A DNA stretch of 64,000 nt from Apostichopus japonicus (taxonomy: Eukaryota; Echinodermata; Holothuroidea; Aspidochirotida; Stichopodidae), in the NCBI RefSeq assembly GCF_037975245.1, contig NC_092572.1, positions 11,791,769 through 11,855,768 on the forward strand, written 5' to 3'. A program made the position numbers and the translations under genes. How positions within the stretch are numbered: position 1 is the stretch's first letter; the number at the start of each line of letters is the position of its first letter. Positions 23,601 to 36,259 of this stretch are shown here, in pieces. Below the pieces are notes generated by a model. The model saw only the letters and a program-made list of their open reading frames with translations. It did not search any database and had not been told where the DNA came from.

Positions 23601-24780
23601 ACACCCTACTTCACACCCCAAATATTTGTTTTTCCCCCTCACTCTTCCATTACGTTTATTGCTTCAAAGTCTTGCCGATTTTTCGTCCAATTACGGAGAG
23701 GTGTATTAATGTGCATATTTTACGTCGTACTAACAACTCATCCGTGGATAATTTTGGGGGTTGGTAAAGTCTTTGACGGAAATTTGATATCATTTCACGA
23801 AACGGTTACTAAAACTGATAAAATTACATGTTATATTTACACTTTTTCGTCTTCGTGTAATGTTACTTTATATACATCCCTCGACTCAAATGTAATTCAG
23901 CCAAATCATGCCTAACACTTGTTTAAGTGTGCTGTGTTAACTTTCTGGGGCCTAGAGGATGTTATCCGTATATTTGGCCGCTTTTAACAAGTACTTGGAA
24001 GTATCCGAGACGTATAAGAACAGCGTGTACTCTTTAGGGAGATTTACACGCGTTGAATTTCCAAAAAAAATATTAATGTACAAGAAAAACAACAACATTA
24101 AACCTCTGATCCTGCATTTTTAAATTCATCATATTTAATTGGATGGCATAACGAACCGTAAGGGATTGTAGAGAAGTTTCAACGGAATGGTGAAATGTAA
24201 CCGGTCAGTCGGTCACAAGGTTTTTTTTTTGTTTTGGTTTTTCCAGTTATATGTTATTGCAAGGTTGATTGAACATGCAAACGGTCAAGCATTGCTTCTT
24301 ACCAGTACTTACGAGCAGAGCGAAGAATGGTAACCTTTCTTGGGCCGTACTTTGAGGGCCTTTAATTTCAGCGATCTACATGAGCTAATTAATGTTTGGA
24401 TACCGAAAACGATCCTTCAAGACCTAGTAGTCCAACTGATGGTCAGCATATATCATGACCAGATTATTTTGAGTAAAAGAAAAACAGTAACATTAAGCTT
24501 TTGGAAAACCAACCTTGCTTGTTTAAATGGACAATTTCACAAGAAAATCCAAATTTTGTCTTTTAACAACACTTTTTGAGTTTATTTTTAAACTATTTTC
24601 AAACTATTTTGATATAATGATTTAATATAGAAATCTGTTAACATCGCAATTTGTAACAAATCCACTTGGATTTCACACATTGAATATCTTTAAAAAAAAA
24701 ATCCCATATAATCGTTTAAAATTAATATAGTTAACTTCCTTATCCTATGGGTCTCTCTATGGACACAGCTAGGATTGGCA
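20640..24780. other. Non-coding DNA with GC-richer islands
   Basis: A patch at about 21215-21340 is non-repetitive and CpG-containing, and 21420-21700 is similarly GC-richer. A 125-codon plus frame at 23538-23915 is AT-rich with no recognised content. At 22637-22661 a strong acceptor (TTTCACCTCCTTTACACAG) precedes a frame starting LVMATLNNCARNQLV, but it soon becomes low-complexity. Confidence 0.35.
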
Positions 24781-24806
24781 GGGGGAGGGTAGGGGGAGGG
24801 GAGGGG
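24781..24806 (+). repeat. G-quadruplex-type tract
   Basis: G-runs of 3-5 split by A or TA. Confidence 0.75.
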
Positions 24807-24809
24807 CAT

Positions 24810-25840
24810 GTCTAAGCTTGATAAACAGCTTATCTTATATCAGAGTGATATACTCTGTAGTTCTGGGTGTAATTGGTGACCAATTACCCAGCCTGACTTC
24901 ATGTCATAATAAATAGCTATAAAACCTCGAGGATAGCGGTACATACGAAACACTTAATATCCAAGACCTAGATCACAGGGCAGATTCTGGATGTGTGTTA
25001 TGTGTCATACATAAATGTTTTGCCAATCGAAATTTGCTTGCTTAGATAATTCTCAATTTCAGTTTTAAGTTGAACAAACCCATCTCACAGTTTCTCTGAC
25101 AAAGCTATCATTTCTCAACCGAGTGGTATCGACAGTCTTTCCTAACCCTCGGTTTGTTTCTACTAGCTGTCCTTTTCTAGTTTCATATTTAGACATATTT
25201 CTCTTTCAAAATGAATGTGAAGTACCATATTTATTTCTTGGCAGATATTGATACATCCAAACAATTCTATTCCATCTGGCTTTGGCTTTCAAAGCAGATA
25301 CTTTCTTTCCTTCTTTATACAAAACATGCCTGTTGTTTTCTGTATCATTTAACATGCTGTTGTCATGGTGATTTGGCTTACCAAAGCAGTTTGTTATTGC
25401 ATAAATCGGTAGAGGAACTGTCAATCACCGCACCAGATGACTGTGTTCATCCAGTGCTGATCTAGTGTGTGTGCGAGTGACTTATAAATGTGAGCTTGAG
25501 TGCGGTAAAACATTCAGGTAGCTTAACAGGTCTTACTTTAAATTGCTGTACTTAGTGCTGAAACTTAAAACAAAACAATTTATTCAGCTGCACATACACG
25601 TAGGCTCGTTAAAGCTAAAGGAAAACAACATTTCCATGGCTAGATGAACCTTAATTGAGAGGCGAGACAGAACCAGACTAACGGTGTATCTGTTATCAAT
25701 TCAGCCCATCAGAACCTTTTCCCTATTGTTCCCTATTTCAGAGTTAATATCGTATGGATACGAGTATCTTCTTTCGAGGTTGTCGTATTTTTATAGCCGA
25801 TTGTCTTAATCTTGCCTGAATTAAAATTTGAGTTTGCGTG
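24810..25840. other. Non-coding DNA
   Basis: Open frames at 25206-25465 on both strands overlap and are unrecognised. Nothing else was seen. Confidence 0.4.
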
Positions 25841-26060
25841 CCAAAGTCCGCTCTGGTGGCCTCTCGGGCTGAGCATCCTGCAAGGCAAATAGGGGGCTCC
25901 TGTCAGGGGGGCTTACGCGAGTGCCTGAACCAGTCGTATTAAAATTACGGAATCATTGCCCGGAGAGGTTTTCGACCCAGACAGGTAATTACCTTCTCTC
26001 TCGACACGAGGAATTAGGCTGTGCTTGAAACAGCTGTGATGGCGTTGTCCGCATTCTCCT
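25841..26060. promoter_or_regulatory. GC-richer non-repetitive island, possible regulatory element or exon
   Basis: It stands out from AT-rich flanks by CpG content and lack of repeats. It contains CAGGTAATTACC (homeodomain-type) and CAGCTGTGATGG (E-box). On the minus strand CCCTATTTGCCTTGCAG is a good acceptor (exon side from 25877), but several frames are open after it, so no product can be chosen. Confidence 0.25.
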
Positions 26061-29000
26061 ATCTTTACTGTTTATTTCTTTCTATTTTTGGATTTTTTTT
26101 TTTTTTTTTTTTCGCATTTGGGTTTTAGTCTTCTTGTGTTAAAATGCAAAATATGTAAATTAGGATGTAAGTAGTGAAGACTTCATTGCCTGGAGAAATC
26201 ATTATTGCACGCCAATGCTTAATTTTGAGTCACCCGTTCACAGTAAAGGGCAGGACTATACTTGGTTAGTGCACTAGTAATATTTTTAATTAAGTGGTTA
26301 CAAAAAATGTATTTCAATTATTCCAGAAGGGGAGGGGGGAGGGGGAAGAACCAAATAAGAGAACAACAGTTCAAAGGTTAGTGATAAAGGAAAAAGCAGG
26401 AGTGGCCGTAATGTTTTCTTAAAAGAATTCATAATTATCTTAATTATTAGCAGTCTTACTTATAACTACAATTTTTTTATTATTATTATTATTATGAAGG
26501 CAAAAAGAAATCTAGGAGGATGTTTAATTATTCAAGTTGCTTGATCAACAACAAAATTATAAATATGATATAATTATATTTTCATAGTTAAATTTTCTAG
26601 AATCACCAATAACTAAATGTGAGGGCCCACTTGCCTTACCATATATATGGTATAATAAAACTGCTGGAGAGAGATGTTGAAATGTCTGCAATGTTTAACA
26701 CTCCTCACATTTTCCAGTAAATTTGTACTCGGTGCTGATTGAACGTATGCACAAAGTAACATAAAGCACAAAACTGGTAATTTTTGTATGCACACAAGAT
26801 AAATTGATTAATAAAAATCTAAGTGGTTTTAAAAACCATACTATACCATCATTTTAAGGTACAAAATTGCCAATTATTGCTTGCATACAAGGTTTTTATT
26901 TTTTTTATTTTTAACGGAAATAAGAAGAAATGGCAAGGTTAATTTTCATCAATGGAGTGAGTCATATATATGTAGTTTAAATGAGAACTTGAATAATTTC
27001 ATTCCACTTCCAATCCAATCTGCATTGATCACCGAAAATGGAATGAATTTACCCCAATATCTGTTCAAAAACTCAAATAAGAGAAAAGTTTAAGAAATGG
27101 CTTTACAACCAGATGAACACTTTAACCATTGGAGCCTTCTATGGCAACGTCTCAGAGCTCTTCGTAGCAAGAGAGATGCATGGTAATGAATCCCCTTGAG
27201 GCATATTATTTTTGATTGCAAAAAGTCAAAACAAATTCATTTAATATGGACCATGAAAAAATATTTTTCTTAATTTAATTTCTTTTTTCCTTTCTAAGCT
27301 TTCCTTTCCCATTATCATTGTTTGCTCGATTTCAACAAAAAGTCAACCTTGAATATTTTAGATTTTTTTTTTTTTTAAAGTTTTTTTTCACAATCTTCCA
27401 AATATTTGGGAGAAAAGGCAAAATTAGTCAAAGTTGTTCTCCTTCTTTTTTTTAAACAATTTTGTCAGTTTCATGATGGTGGGTGGATCTAGGATCTTCA
27501 AATGGAGCTGGTCTGGAAATGGGTTGTTGAAGCAAACTCCAAATTGGTGCATTAGGAGATACAAAGTATGAGGCTAAGAATTAGGTCTACTCACAAGGCT
27601 GTACTTATATACTATTAGAAAAATACCTTTGATTTTAAGGAGTTGAAGAAGAGTGAGAGTTCACCAAACATCCCCACCTCCACCCCCCTCCCCGACCCCC
27701 CCATCCTCAGATCCTGGTCTAACATTGTATGTCTATAGATGAAATAAGGAAGATTTAGTGAGATGTAGAAGTTATAAAAGAGATGTTTTATGCTCTTATG
27801 AGATTGAGATTATGTTTACTATTATTGTTTACTGTTTACTATTTACTATTATTGTTTACTGTTCACAGTAGCATAGTTAACTGGTAATATTGAACTACAA
27901 CTGTCAGTGTGGATAACAAGTTTTCCTTCTTCATTCCTCTTTCTTACCATCAGCTCCCTCCCCCTGTCCCTCCCAAACCCATCTTTGATCAATAGAAAAA
28001 AAATTGTAACATACCTGCACAAAAGTCCAAAGGAAAGCCAACATGAAATATAGAAAGAGAAAAGAGAGAAAATAAGCATTTTTAATTCAAGTTAAATAAC
28101 AGTTGTAGCACAAACATGATGATGAACACTCACAACACAAGTGTAGTAATTTATGCATGTTCTATGTATACTTAAAAACCAATATATGCATTTAAATAGT
28201 CACTTTCGATAGGGTCAAAATTTCCCTTGGGGAAGGGGAAGAAGTAGCAAGACCCTTCCCTTGGGCTAGGGGAATAAATAGACCAAACTTTAACCAAATA
28301 GGGGAAGGGGAGGGGTGGCCATGAAGTGTCAAGATTGAACCCAACGTGAGCACAGAGGGTAATGGCGACTGAAAAACGGGAAAGATATTCAACAATTTTG
28401 ATTCATGGATGAAGGAGGGGACTTACATCAACGTAACAGTTATGTCTTTCATTGCCAGGTCTGGAGTACCAGGCATTTCCTTCGCTTGTAATTCCGTTAA
28501 TACCGTTGAGTTCGTACAAAAATTTTGCTTCAAGCAGACAACTTCCATCCCCCCCACCCCCTTGGTGAGTCAAGATTAATGACCTCTGCACAGACAGCAT
28601 GGCTTGTAAACAAACACATAAGGTGGCATAGCCTTAAAACACACTCATCAGTTCATATACACAGAGGAAACCCCCCCCCCCCCAAAAAAAATAAACTCTG
28701 ACAATTTGATTAAAGCATGAATCTTTAACAAACTAAGAACAAAACTTGAATACCATCCCTCCACCACAAGTTAAAACATATCTTACACTTGGGTAGACAA
28801 GTCCGTGAGCTAAAGAATTATTTCTGACACCAACAGTCACCAGCCTCTGTGTCCTCCAGGGAGAGATTTCCTTGGCTCGGTAGACAAGCTGATGGATGCC
28901 TTTGTACTACTCATACAGTGTTTCTATATTTTTACTAATGTTTAAGTACAATACATCATTGCAAAGATTGTTGTTGCCAAAATTTTCTGAATTTCTTTCG

Positions 29001-29250
29001 CTGTTCTAGGTTTGTTATTTCTTGTTTTGTTTTCTTTTGGGGGGGGGAGGTTCGTTAGAGTATCTTATTCTTCATTTTTAGTTGCGTGTACATGTGTTGT
29101 ATGTCTGTGTGTGAGTAACCTTCAGTTATAGCAAAACGTGTGATTTTATGACTCATACGAAACTAACAAGTCGTACATGTTCGCAAAGTATACTTGTATA
29201 CATGTGTACACCCTTGAAGTTTGCTCTCAGCAAATAAGAGTTGGTTGATT
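26061..29250. other. Non-coding DNA with simple repeats
   Basis: T-run near 26093-26112; G-rich tract at about 26331-26346; (ATT)n at about 26476-26494; tandem TTTACTATTATTG-type units at about 27814-27866; C12 at 28671-28682. No gene could be supported. Confidence 0.45.
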
Positions 29251-29258
29251 TTTCCAAG

Positions 29259-29360
29259 GTTACTCTAAGAAATCCCTTGCATTTATCCCGATGGCAACTC
29301 CGGTGAGATTCAATTTGGATGGAGATACAGCCCGGACAGTGACCTTCGACAACACACATA
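29259..29360 (+). CDS. Candidate internal coding exon (phase 1-1), unknown protein
   Basis: The acceptor TTGGTTGATTTTTCCAAG ends at 29258, and a consensus donor GTAAGT starts at 29361. The 102-bp exon is phase 1 at both ends, typical of extracellular-module exons. The frame reads YSKKSLAFIPMATPV, then RFNLDGDTARTVTFDNTH, an alternating pattern like a beta-sandwich. The segment is clearly GC-richer than its flanks. I cannot name the family. The phase symmetry and the perfect donor are the main support. The reverse strand is also open but lacks splice sites. Confidence 0.45.
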
Positions 29361-29494
29361 GTAAGTATAGCTATATTAAACAACCTTTAAGTAAGGTAAA
29401 TCAACAACAGAAAACTCACTGGGAATTATTCAATAAACTTGTTCTCTGTTGAACATAAATAAATGAATAAATAATCAGCAGTTATTTTTATGAC

Positions 29495-29760
29495 TCTTAA
29501 GCGACCACAAATGTGGGAGAAGCCCGCAAGGGCTTATAGATTACAACTTACATGTCCGGTGGCTTCCAATTCAACAATTTAACTCAAATTTGGAATCTTT
29601 TCAATTAAGGGAGTCATTTCAGATGGGAAAACCGTAGATTGCTCTTGGATGAAAAAGCCACCTTACTATGACCCGGCCGGGTATCGAACTCGGAACCTCA
29701 CAATTGTTAAGCCTCATTGCTTCAAAATGCCACTGCCTTTATCCACTCGGCCACAGCACC
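29495..29760 (-). mobile_element. tRNA-derived SINE (Leu/Ser-type head)
   Basis: Read on the minus strand from 29760 it begins GGTGCTGTGGCCGAGTGG (A box) and later has GAGTTCGATACCCGG (B box), with a long variable arm as in class II tRNAs. The 3' part ends in a hairpin-like AAGCCCTTGCGGGCTT and an A/T-rich tail. No target duplication was identified. It is probably an inactive insertion. Confidence 0.8.
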
Positions 29761-29761
29761 A

Positions 29762-31380
29762 GTTGGTTTAAAAGCACATGTGGTTGAAAAAAATATGGCG
29801 ATAGCAAATCTTACTTTGTCCTCGGTTGGTACTTGGCAACTTGAGGGCAGTGTTATCAGGAGGTGAGGGCAGTCTTCAAAGTCAACTCAAAGAGTTTTAC
29901 ACTTCTTCATCACTGCTGTTCCCACGTATATATCAAACAGTGTTCAGCCTTGACAATCAAGGTCAACAACAGTTGGCCAGATTCTCATATGCAAATCAGG
30001 CTAGGCTTATGTCAGTCGGTCATTAGGGTAAAATGTTGATGTTTTTAACGAACAGCAACAGAAATGATTTATCTGTCTACGGCTAATAAGTGTACAGAGT
30101 GTTTTGTATTCTAGTTTTCCATGTAGATTACAGACAGGTTAATGAGAGGAGTGAATTAAAAGACTAGAATGACGAGTGGTGTGTCATGCCCGAAACACAC
30201 GCAATTGCATGCTTAAAGTTTACCACGCATTTTATCAATTAATTCACAAATTCCGTGCGGAGTATTAACAAATACCACCTTGAAACTTTGACGAACGGCC
30301 TAATCCTGCTGGCTCTCTACGGAACCTTCAAACGCCTCCAGCAAAGAGAATAAATAACAACATGATGACAAAGTTAAGTAGTTTGGGACTTTCGTGCTCC
30401 CATTAATTCATTACTAAACACAATACATTACTCTCTCACAATGAAAGCTGAAGAGAAAAAAGAAGAAGAAGAATAAGAATAAATGCAATCTCACGATCAA
30501 GTCACACGCTCTGACGCTGTGTATTTCCCAACCTGACTCATTCTCCGTTCAAAGTCTTGACCTCAAAAAAAGTACAATATTAATCATCAAAGTTAAAAAT
30601 AAAATTCATATTGACAATAAAATATTTTGTGATTTGTTTTCCTTTTTTTTCTTGTTAATCATTTTTCTATTTTCTTTTGGCTTCTGTTAGTTAGTTGTGA
30701 TTCCATTCACATGGTGGAATATATATATCACTTTGATGTCATTAGGTACACATATTTAGAGGATAAAGGCCTTAATATGGAGATGTAAGTATTCCCACGC
30801 TACAGCTTAGGAACTGATTAAAGAACGGTTTTACTGGTCCAAAATCCTGTTGTATTTCGTCATTTTCTTTTATTGTCATCTTTATTTTAATTATGAGTCA
30901 TAGGATCTACGATTTTCAAGGTCACAGAAAGAAGTCTTTGGAATTAGAAATGCTTTGACTTGATGGCAGAAGACGAAGTTATTGACGATGTATACATTTT
31001 TAATGTGCTGATTTTTTCTGTCTTATTTTGTCTTTTTTTGGGGGGGGGGTTGTTTAAGAGGAGGGGTGGGGGAGTGAGGAAGCTTCTTTTTTTTTATGCG
31101 ATTAAGTTCATAACTAAGATGATTATGGTAAGCATCTTCCCTGAGGCACTGACAAAAGTCTTAAATTATGCAAATATTCACTGACAAACATACAGCATCA
31201 CAGTGACCTAGAAACAGAAGGAGTTTAGCGGTAGAAACCTTTCGGTGCACGCTTTATTGAACATCTAACATTACTAACGAGATCAGCCCAAGCTTATGTG
31301 AGCTTTATTGTAGGTCAATTCATTATACTATGCTGCAATGTGTACGTACGTCAAGGCATAATCAATCGAGTTTGGTTACC
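29762..31380. other. Non-coding DNA
   Basis: The plus frame at 29826-30026 is unrecognised. A G-run lies at about 31040-31049. No other feature was seen. Confidence 0.4.
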
Positions 31381-31384
31381 GAAT

Positions 31385-32015
31385 GAAATGAATGCTCGCT
31401 TAGTTAAACACCGCCAGCACATATCATCAACTGATAGGACGAATTCAGCTGGCACTAACACTTACACCTAACTGTAGCTATATTAACCAATCAAAAAGCA
31501 ACATAGATGGCCTGGTAAGAAAGTTAACCAAATTTTATTACGGGGAAGTAAAATCGATACTTGATCAGTTAAATTCCGCAGCACATATTGACTGATAGGG
31601 CCAATCCAGCTGACATTGAAGATTACATCTCACTGTATCATTGACCAATGGACATGGTATTAAGAAAGGTGAACAGAATAAGCAAACTAAGTCAGCGCTT
31701 CGCTTTATAATTTACATTGTCCGGGTGTGCTAAATTAAACTATAGCACATTCATAGCATGGAGGATCCAAAGCAGAATACATAGATAAGACAGCAAAAAG
31801 ATTTTAAAAAATACAAAATGTCAAAAAACATCTCACCTAAAACTAAATGAAATTAACGCTCGCTTAGTTTTTAAGTTGTTGACATTATGAACTTCTCATT
31901 TTCAAGAATTCAAAGCAACATCGATGACACACACAAACTCCAAAGCCAAAAAAATAGCTATATAATACTATTAATCAAGCAAACTTAATGCTCGCTTTAA
32001 TAGTTCAAACCTCTG
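31385..32015 (+). repeat. Degenerate tandem repeat region
   Basis: GCTCGCTTAGTT-like words recur at about 31394, 31857 and 31990. A block starting CAGCACATAT at about 31417 recurs at about 31580 with CTGATAGG, CCAGCTG and ACCAAT in the same order. It is an old array of about 0.17-kb units. Confidence 0.5.
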
Positions 32016-32019
32016 ACAA

Positions 32020-32830
32020 TTACTAACAGACAGCTAATGAATTATTAATGAGATGCAGATATACCGTGATAAATCATATTTGCTCTCACTTCTGGTGCGT
32101 TCCTATTGGGAACGTTCGAGTTGATGAATGTGAACATGTGAAAAACAGAATAACCATAAGCCATGCCAAGATATTAGATTGACAAGTAAAACTCCCTCAA
32201 GTCAGATGTGAACATACATACTTAAAGCTTGCTAAAACACAAATAGATCTATTCATCATAAATCTACGTACAGCCATCTAGGTGGAACAATAAAAGCTTA
32301 CATGTTAATAATTCACTTCACTTTATAATGATGGAGTACCTATGTTGAAAAGTTGAAACACATGCACCAGATTTTTTTTTTCCTCTTTTTTTTATGTCCA
32401 CAAAGGGAGGAAAGGCGGGCTTGAAAGCCCTCTTCATTTAAATTTAAATAACAACGAGTACTGCTTATGTCACACCTGCCACAGTTCCAGGTCAAACATT
32501 ATAAAGATAATCTACAAACACACGCACACCTATTTTTGCATTAATTTAATAGTGAATGAATGAAACTGTGAAAAAACCTGAAACTAACAGTAACTTTCTT
32601 GCTTTCCGTGAGAGATTTGCTTCATTGAAATTGTTCGTTTAGAAGCTACTTCTCAAGTCATTCTTATCATTGGGAATGGCTTATAGTCAACTTCATCGGA
32701 TTGTATTTGCCAATTGACAGGAGTGCATATCTTTACAGAAACAACCTCCCCTTCTCCCAGGCTTCTCCAGGCTTCTCTCAGGCATATCCATGGCTTCCCC
32801 CAGGATTTATCCAGGCTCTTCCCAGGATTT
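32020..32830. other. Non-coding DNA
   Basis: A CCAGGCTTCTCC-type short repeat lies at about 32756-32835. Nothing else was seen. Confidence 0.4.
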
Positions 32831-32837
32831 ATCCCAG

Positions 32838-32900
32838 CTAGGCACGGCAGAACCAGAGTGCTAAGGTTGTTGGGAAACAGGTAAGCCAAGTAAATTCTAG
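32838..32900 (+). repeat. Dispersed repeat with embedded donor site, copy 1 of 3
   Basis: It reads CTAGGCACGGCAGAACCAGA, then GTGCTAAGGTTGTTGGGAAA and CAGGTAAGCC. It matches 53440-53570 and 57827-57937, all in the same orientation, and each keeps ACAGGTAAG. Confidence 0.6.
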
Positions 32901-33504
32901 CCAGTTAAACAGACTGCACAGTGATTACACTAAGCATTGCCATAGATATCCTCAAATGGTCACAATAAAGTATTGAATCCATACAACCTTTTTTCTTGGA
33001 CAGTTTTGGCAGATCGCTACTTGCACATCTTTTCATATTTTTTTTTTTTTTTTTCCTTCTCACAAATGCTTTTTTGTGTTCACATAGGTATCACGGGCAA
33101 CAAAAATAAAAGCAAAATGATCGGACACTGAGTTTTGATACCATCACATTATTATCCCTTTGAGCCAGTTTCCATATCAATTTAAACGGAAACCATTTTT
33201 AAAGGTGCAAGGGCAAACAGCAGGCCGCTATCACCAGACAAGTCCTCAGTAGATGAAAACAACTCATACCTCTCAATTCTTATTCTTAGACATGTTCTCA
33301 CACCAGCCGGCATCGAATATAAGCGAACCACATTTGAATGTGACTGACCAGATGAAGACATCCCACGAGGGTGGTAATTTTGGGAGGTCATTAAGGTACA
33401 TTACGACCTTCTCATTGTTTACCTGTGACCTCCGATAGCCACAGGGTGCTTGTCAGAGAGACATCCTTATCACACAAAAGACCCCCAAAAAATGTGACGT
33501 TTTA

Positions 33505-33517
33505 AGGTCAAAGGTTA
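33505..33517 (+). promoter_or_regulatory. DR1 nuclear-receptor-type motif
   Basis: AGGTCA, one A, then AGGTTA: a DR1 of the HNF4/RXR type. A sequence match only. Confidence 0.25.
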
Positions 33518-33917
33518 AAGTTTCTTCAGTAAGTAGATCACTTGACAAAATTATTGTTGCAATTTGAGCTTTCTTTAATGGTCATGGTACATGGACCATG
33601 GAGGACGTTTCATGTCAGACACACTGTAGGCAAGGATGAAGAATACATCTAGATAAACAATTTGAAAGTATTAAAACAAACCAGCTAAATTAATGGGGGG
33701 GGGGGGTTTCAGGCAGTCAGTGAAATTATATAGTAGGTGAGGTACATAAATACTAGATCAAGAAATTCATCAAGTGGGTTATCCAGGCAGAAAGTGAAAC
33801 TTTATGTATAGTAAGTGAAGCTAAAGATCAAGAAACTCATCTACGTTCACAGTGATGTACTGATGTACACTCTTTATCAAAAAACTACATAATCTATGTA
33901 CTTACCCAAGAAAACAT

Positions 33918-33948
33918 GGGGGAGGGGAGGGGAGGGGAGGGGAGGGGG
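33918..33948 (+). repeat. (AGGGG)n G-quadruplex-type tract
   Basis: Five AGGGG units with flanking G-runs, directly upstream of the LINE fragment. Confidence 0.85.
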
Positions 33949-33951
33949 ATT

Positions 33952-34308
33952 TACTACTGTTTGAATGGTTCAGTGAGCTTAATAGAGAACTTAACAGAGA
34001 GTTTCAAAACCAAAGTATCCAGTAAAATATTCAAAAAGCATCTAACCAAAGAAGTAATATCCAGTTATTAATAAGTCATCCATTCATTGGCACGATAACA
34101 AATTATTATTGTACATATTATTACCATATATAGTATTCTTTGATTGTCGAATTATTTTATTTTATATTGATATGTAAATACTTTTCTTCTTTTCTTTATA
34201 CAGGGAGTCTTCTACTTTGTTAAGCTGTTGTGCGCTTTTTGGAAGACTTCCTTCACACTGTAAATTTACACGTGAAAAACAAATAAATCAAATCAAATCA
34301 AATTAATA
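33952..34308 (+). mobile_element. 3' end of a non-LTR retrotransposon (LINE), truncated
   Basis: The frame ending at TAA 34069-34071 reads IENLTESFKTKVSSKIFKKH followed by LTKEVISSY. This resembles the C-terminus of CR1/L2-like reverse-transcriptase ORFs (S-x-x-S/T-F-K, then basic helix). The 3' UTR has an inverted pair GGGAGTCTTC / GAAGACTTCC (34203-34251) and ends in AAATAAATC followed by (AAATC)n at about 34285-34306, a typical LINE tail. Only this end is present, with no catalytic domain. The clade assignment is inference. Confidence 0.6.
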
Positions 34309-34483
34309 TTATATTAGGGAACACTACAGTTACTATGTACCCATGCATGGAGACATAGTGTACCTTTATTGATATATGCGTCTCAATGCATGTACTGTAC
34401 ACCTTTTCTTCGTGAAACAGTCGAATGGAAATCTTTTAAAGTCTCTGTTCATGATTTGATGACACTGTTAACGAGCAACTTGC

Positions 34484-34747
34484 ACTAGGAGTGTTACGGA
34501 GTTGTTAGCTCAGTGGTTAAAGCCGGTGCCTTTCAATCATAAGGTCCCCCGGTTCGAGTCACTCCAAGATTAATGTATGTCGTCCAGTTACAGAGTTGTT
34601 GACAATTGGCAATTCATAATCATGGACATTAAATATGAATCTAAGAGACAGACTTCGATCAGCTTGCGGCTTTGATAAGCCAATGAGGCATCTTTGTGAG
34701 TTCCTGCTTGCAGGAGGATCTAAAATACAACAATACAATACTAGGAG
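34484..34747 (+). mobile_element. tRNA-derived SINE with 8-bp target duplication
   Basis: The tRNA-like head at about 34497-34568 has A box TAGCTCAGTGG (34506-34516), B box GGTTCGAGTC (34551-34560) and GGAGT/ACTCC acceptor pairing. The body ends in a TCCTGCTTGCAGGA hairpin and an AATACAACAATACAATA tail. ACTAGGAG flanks it at 34484-34491 and 34740-34747. The hairpin-plus-tail layout is like the SINE at 29.5 kb, but the head is a different tRNA type. It is not a functional tRNA gene. Confidence 0.85.
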
Positions 34748-34854
34748 AGACTAAAACATGGGATACTCTACAACAAGATTGTTTACTCTCCTTGTTATTA
34801 GAAAGTTTACTTTTGATGGCTCAGATATTTTGGTAAATCAGGATACACAGAAGA

Positions 34855-34856
<2 letters not shown>

Positions 34857-34946
<90 letters not shown>
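34857..34946. repeat. (AT)45 microsatellite
   Basis: A perfect 90-bp AT dinucleotide array. Confidence 0.98.
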
Positions 34947-34948
<2 letters not shown>

Positions 34949-34949
34949 T

Positions 34950-35870
34950 AAATGTACAGTATATATACCATACATGTACAATAACCTTAATGCTGCCAAA
35001 TTTCATACAGGGTCTGGGCCATAACACTTGCCACAGTCAGTGCAGGAAATTTGCAACAAAAATTCAACACCATACCACCGTCTGCCAACGGAAAAGATTC
35101 CGTTAATAGCAAGACATGTGTCAAGGTATGTACGAAACTGGTCGACCGACTCTCAAGTTCACAACCCCGAAACTAGAATGCTTGGTTGATCGAAACACGC
35201 TGGTTTAAGTCTTAGCTAATATTACTACAAATAGATGAACCCTCTGGAGGCCATTTAAGGCAATCATGTGTTAACTTAGTTACCAAACAACCTGTGAAGA
35301 AAATAAAATACTTGAATGACACCTGACACCAAAGCCAATCTTATCAAGGTATGAATTTTCTTTCCTTCTTAAATTTAAAAAACAAAACACCACCTCTTTA
35401 GATTTTTTTCTTTATTTGACAACTTCACTTCTAATTCTTTCTTATTACTATAATTCTCAAGTTAAGTTTGTTTTTGTTTTTTTCTTCCTTTTACTTTTTC
35501 CCAAGGAATTAAAAGTTACTTAACAAGACATTATGTACCAGAGGCCACTATAGAGGGTGATGTGTTTCGGTTGTAGAAATCACACATGTCTCTCATCACT
35601 GACCTAGAATTTCACAACCTGGGTGATAAAATACTGAATACCCTGGAGATACATATGAACATCTACAACAGAGAATGTCCATGTTCAAAACATGAGCAAC
35701 TCAAAAAGGAAGGTTCCAAATATAAATATTTGATTGGAAAGCAACTTTTCATAGCAAAACGTTAGGTAGAAAGGTTTAAAACACCCATCCAATCCCACTC
35801 AGCAGTAGATGCAGTGCTCCCACCCTCCCTATCCCCCCTCCACCATCCCTCCCCTCCACCTCCCCCCCCC
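34950..35870. other. Non-coding DNA with C-rich tract at the end
   Basis: A C-rich tract at about 35812-35870 lies between AGTAGATGCA and ATGCAAAG and appears to interrupt the duplicated block described next. No gene was seen. Confidence 0.45.
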
Positions 35871-36252
35871 ATGCAAAGTCGGGTTAGGAAAATTGGAAGA
35901 TGGAATATAAATGTGTAACAATAGCAAAGTCTGGTCAATAGACCTTATCACTGGGAATATGAAAGTAGGGATAAGATGGGAGGGGAAGGGGAGGGGGTGG
36001 GGTGGGGATAGGGGTGGGGTGGGGTGGGGATGGGATAGCTGGGAACATGGATTGTATAGCCAGCTACAAGTAATCTGTAATCTTTGTTTTGTTTTGCCTT
36101 TGAAATCACTGAGGAGCCCTTTCCACTGATGAAAGCTTAAAGCAAGAAACCTAGAATTTCCCGATTTTAGCTAGCCTCTTGCTAAAAAATCGCTAGTGCT
36201 TTAAAAATCCCCCTGGCTAAAATGAAGTACTCAGTAGCATTTTCCTGCAACA
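35871..36252 (+). repeat. Dispersed direct duplication, copy 1
   Basis: About 380 bp closely similar (about 90% by eye) to 39595-39972. It includes ATAAATGTGTAACAATAGCA and a variable G-rich core at 35978-36033 (GGGG separated by T or A). Confidence 0.9.
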
Positions 36253-36259
36253 CCATAAA

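Noticed and set aside
23538-23915. 125-codon plus frame
   Set aside because: AT-driven composition, no recognisable motif, no splice sites. Not enough to call.
34497-34568. Functional tRNA gene
   Set aside because: A and B boxes are present, but the fold is imperfect and the sequence continues into a SINE body with tail and target duplication.
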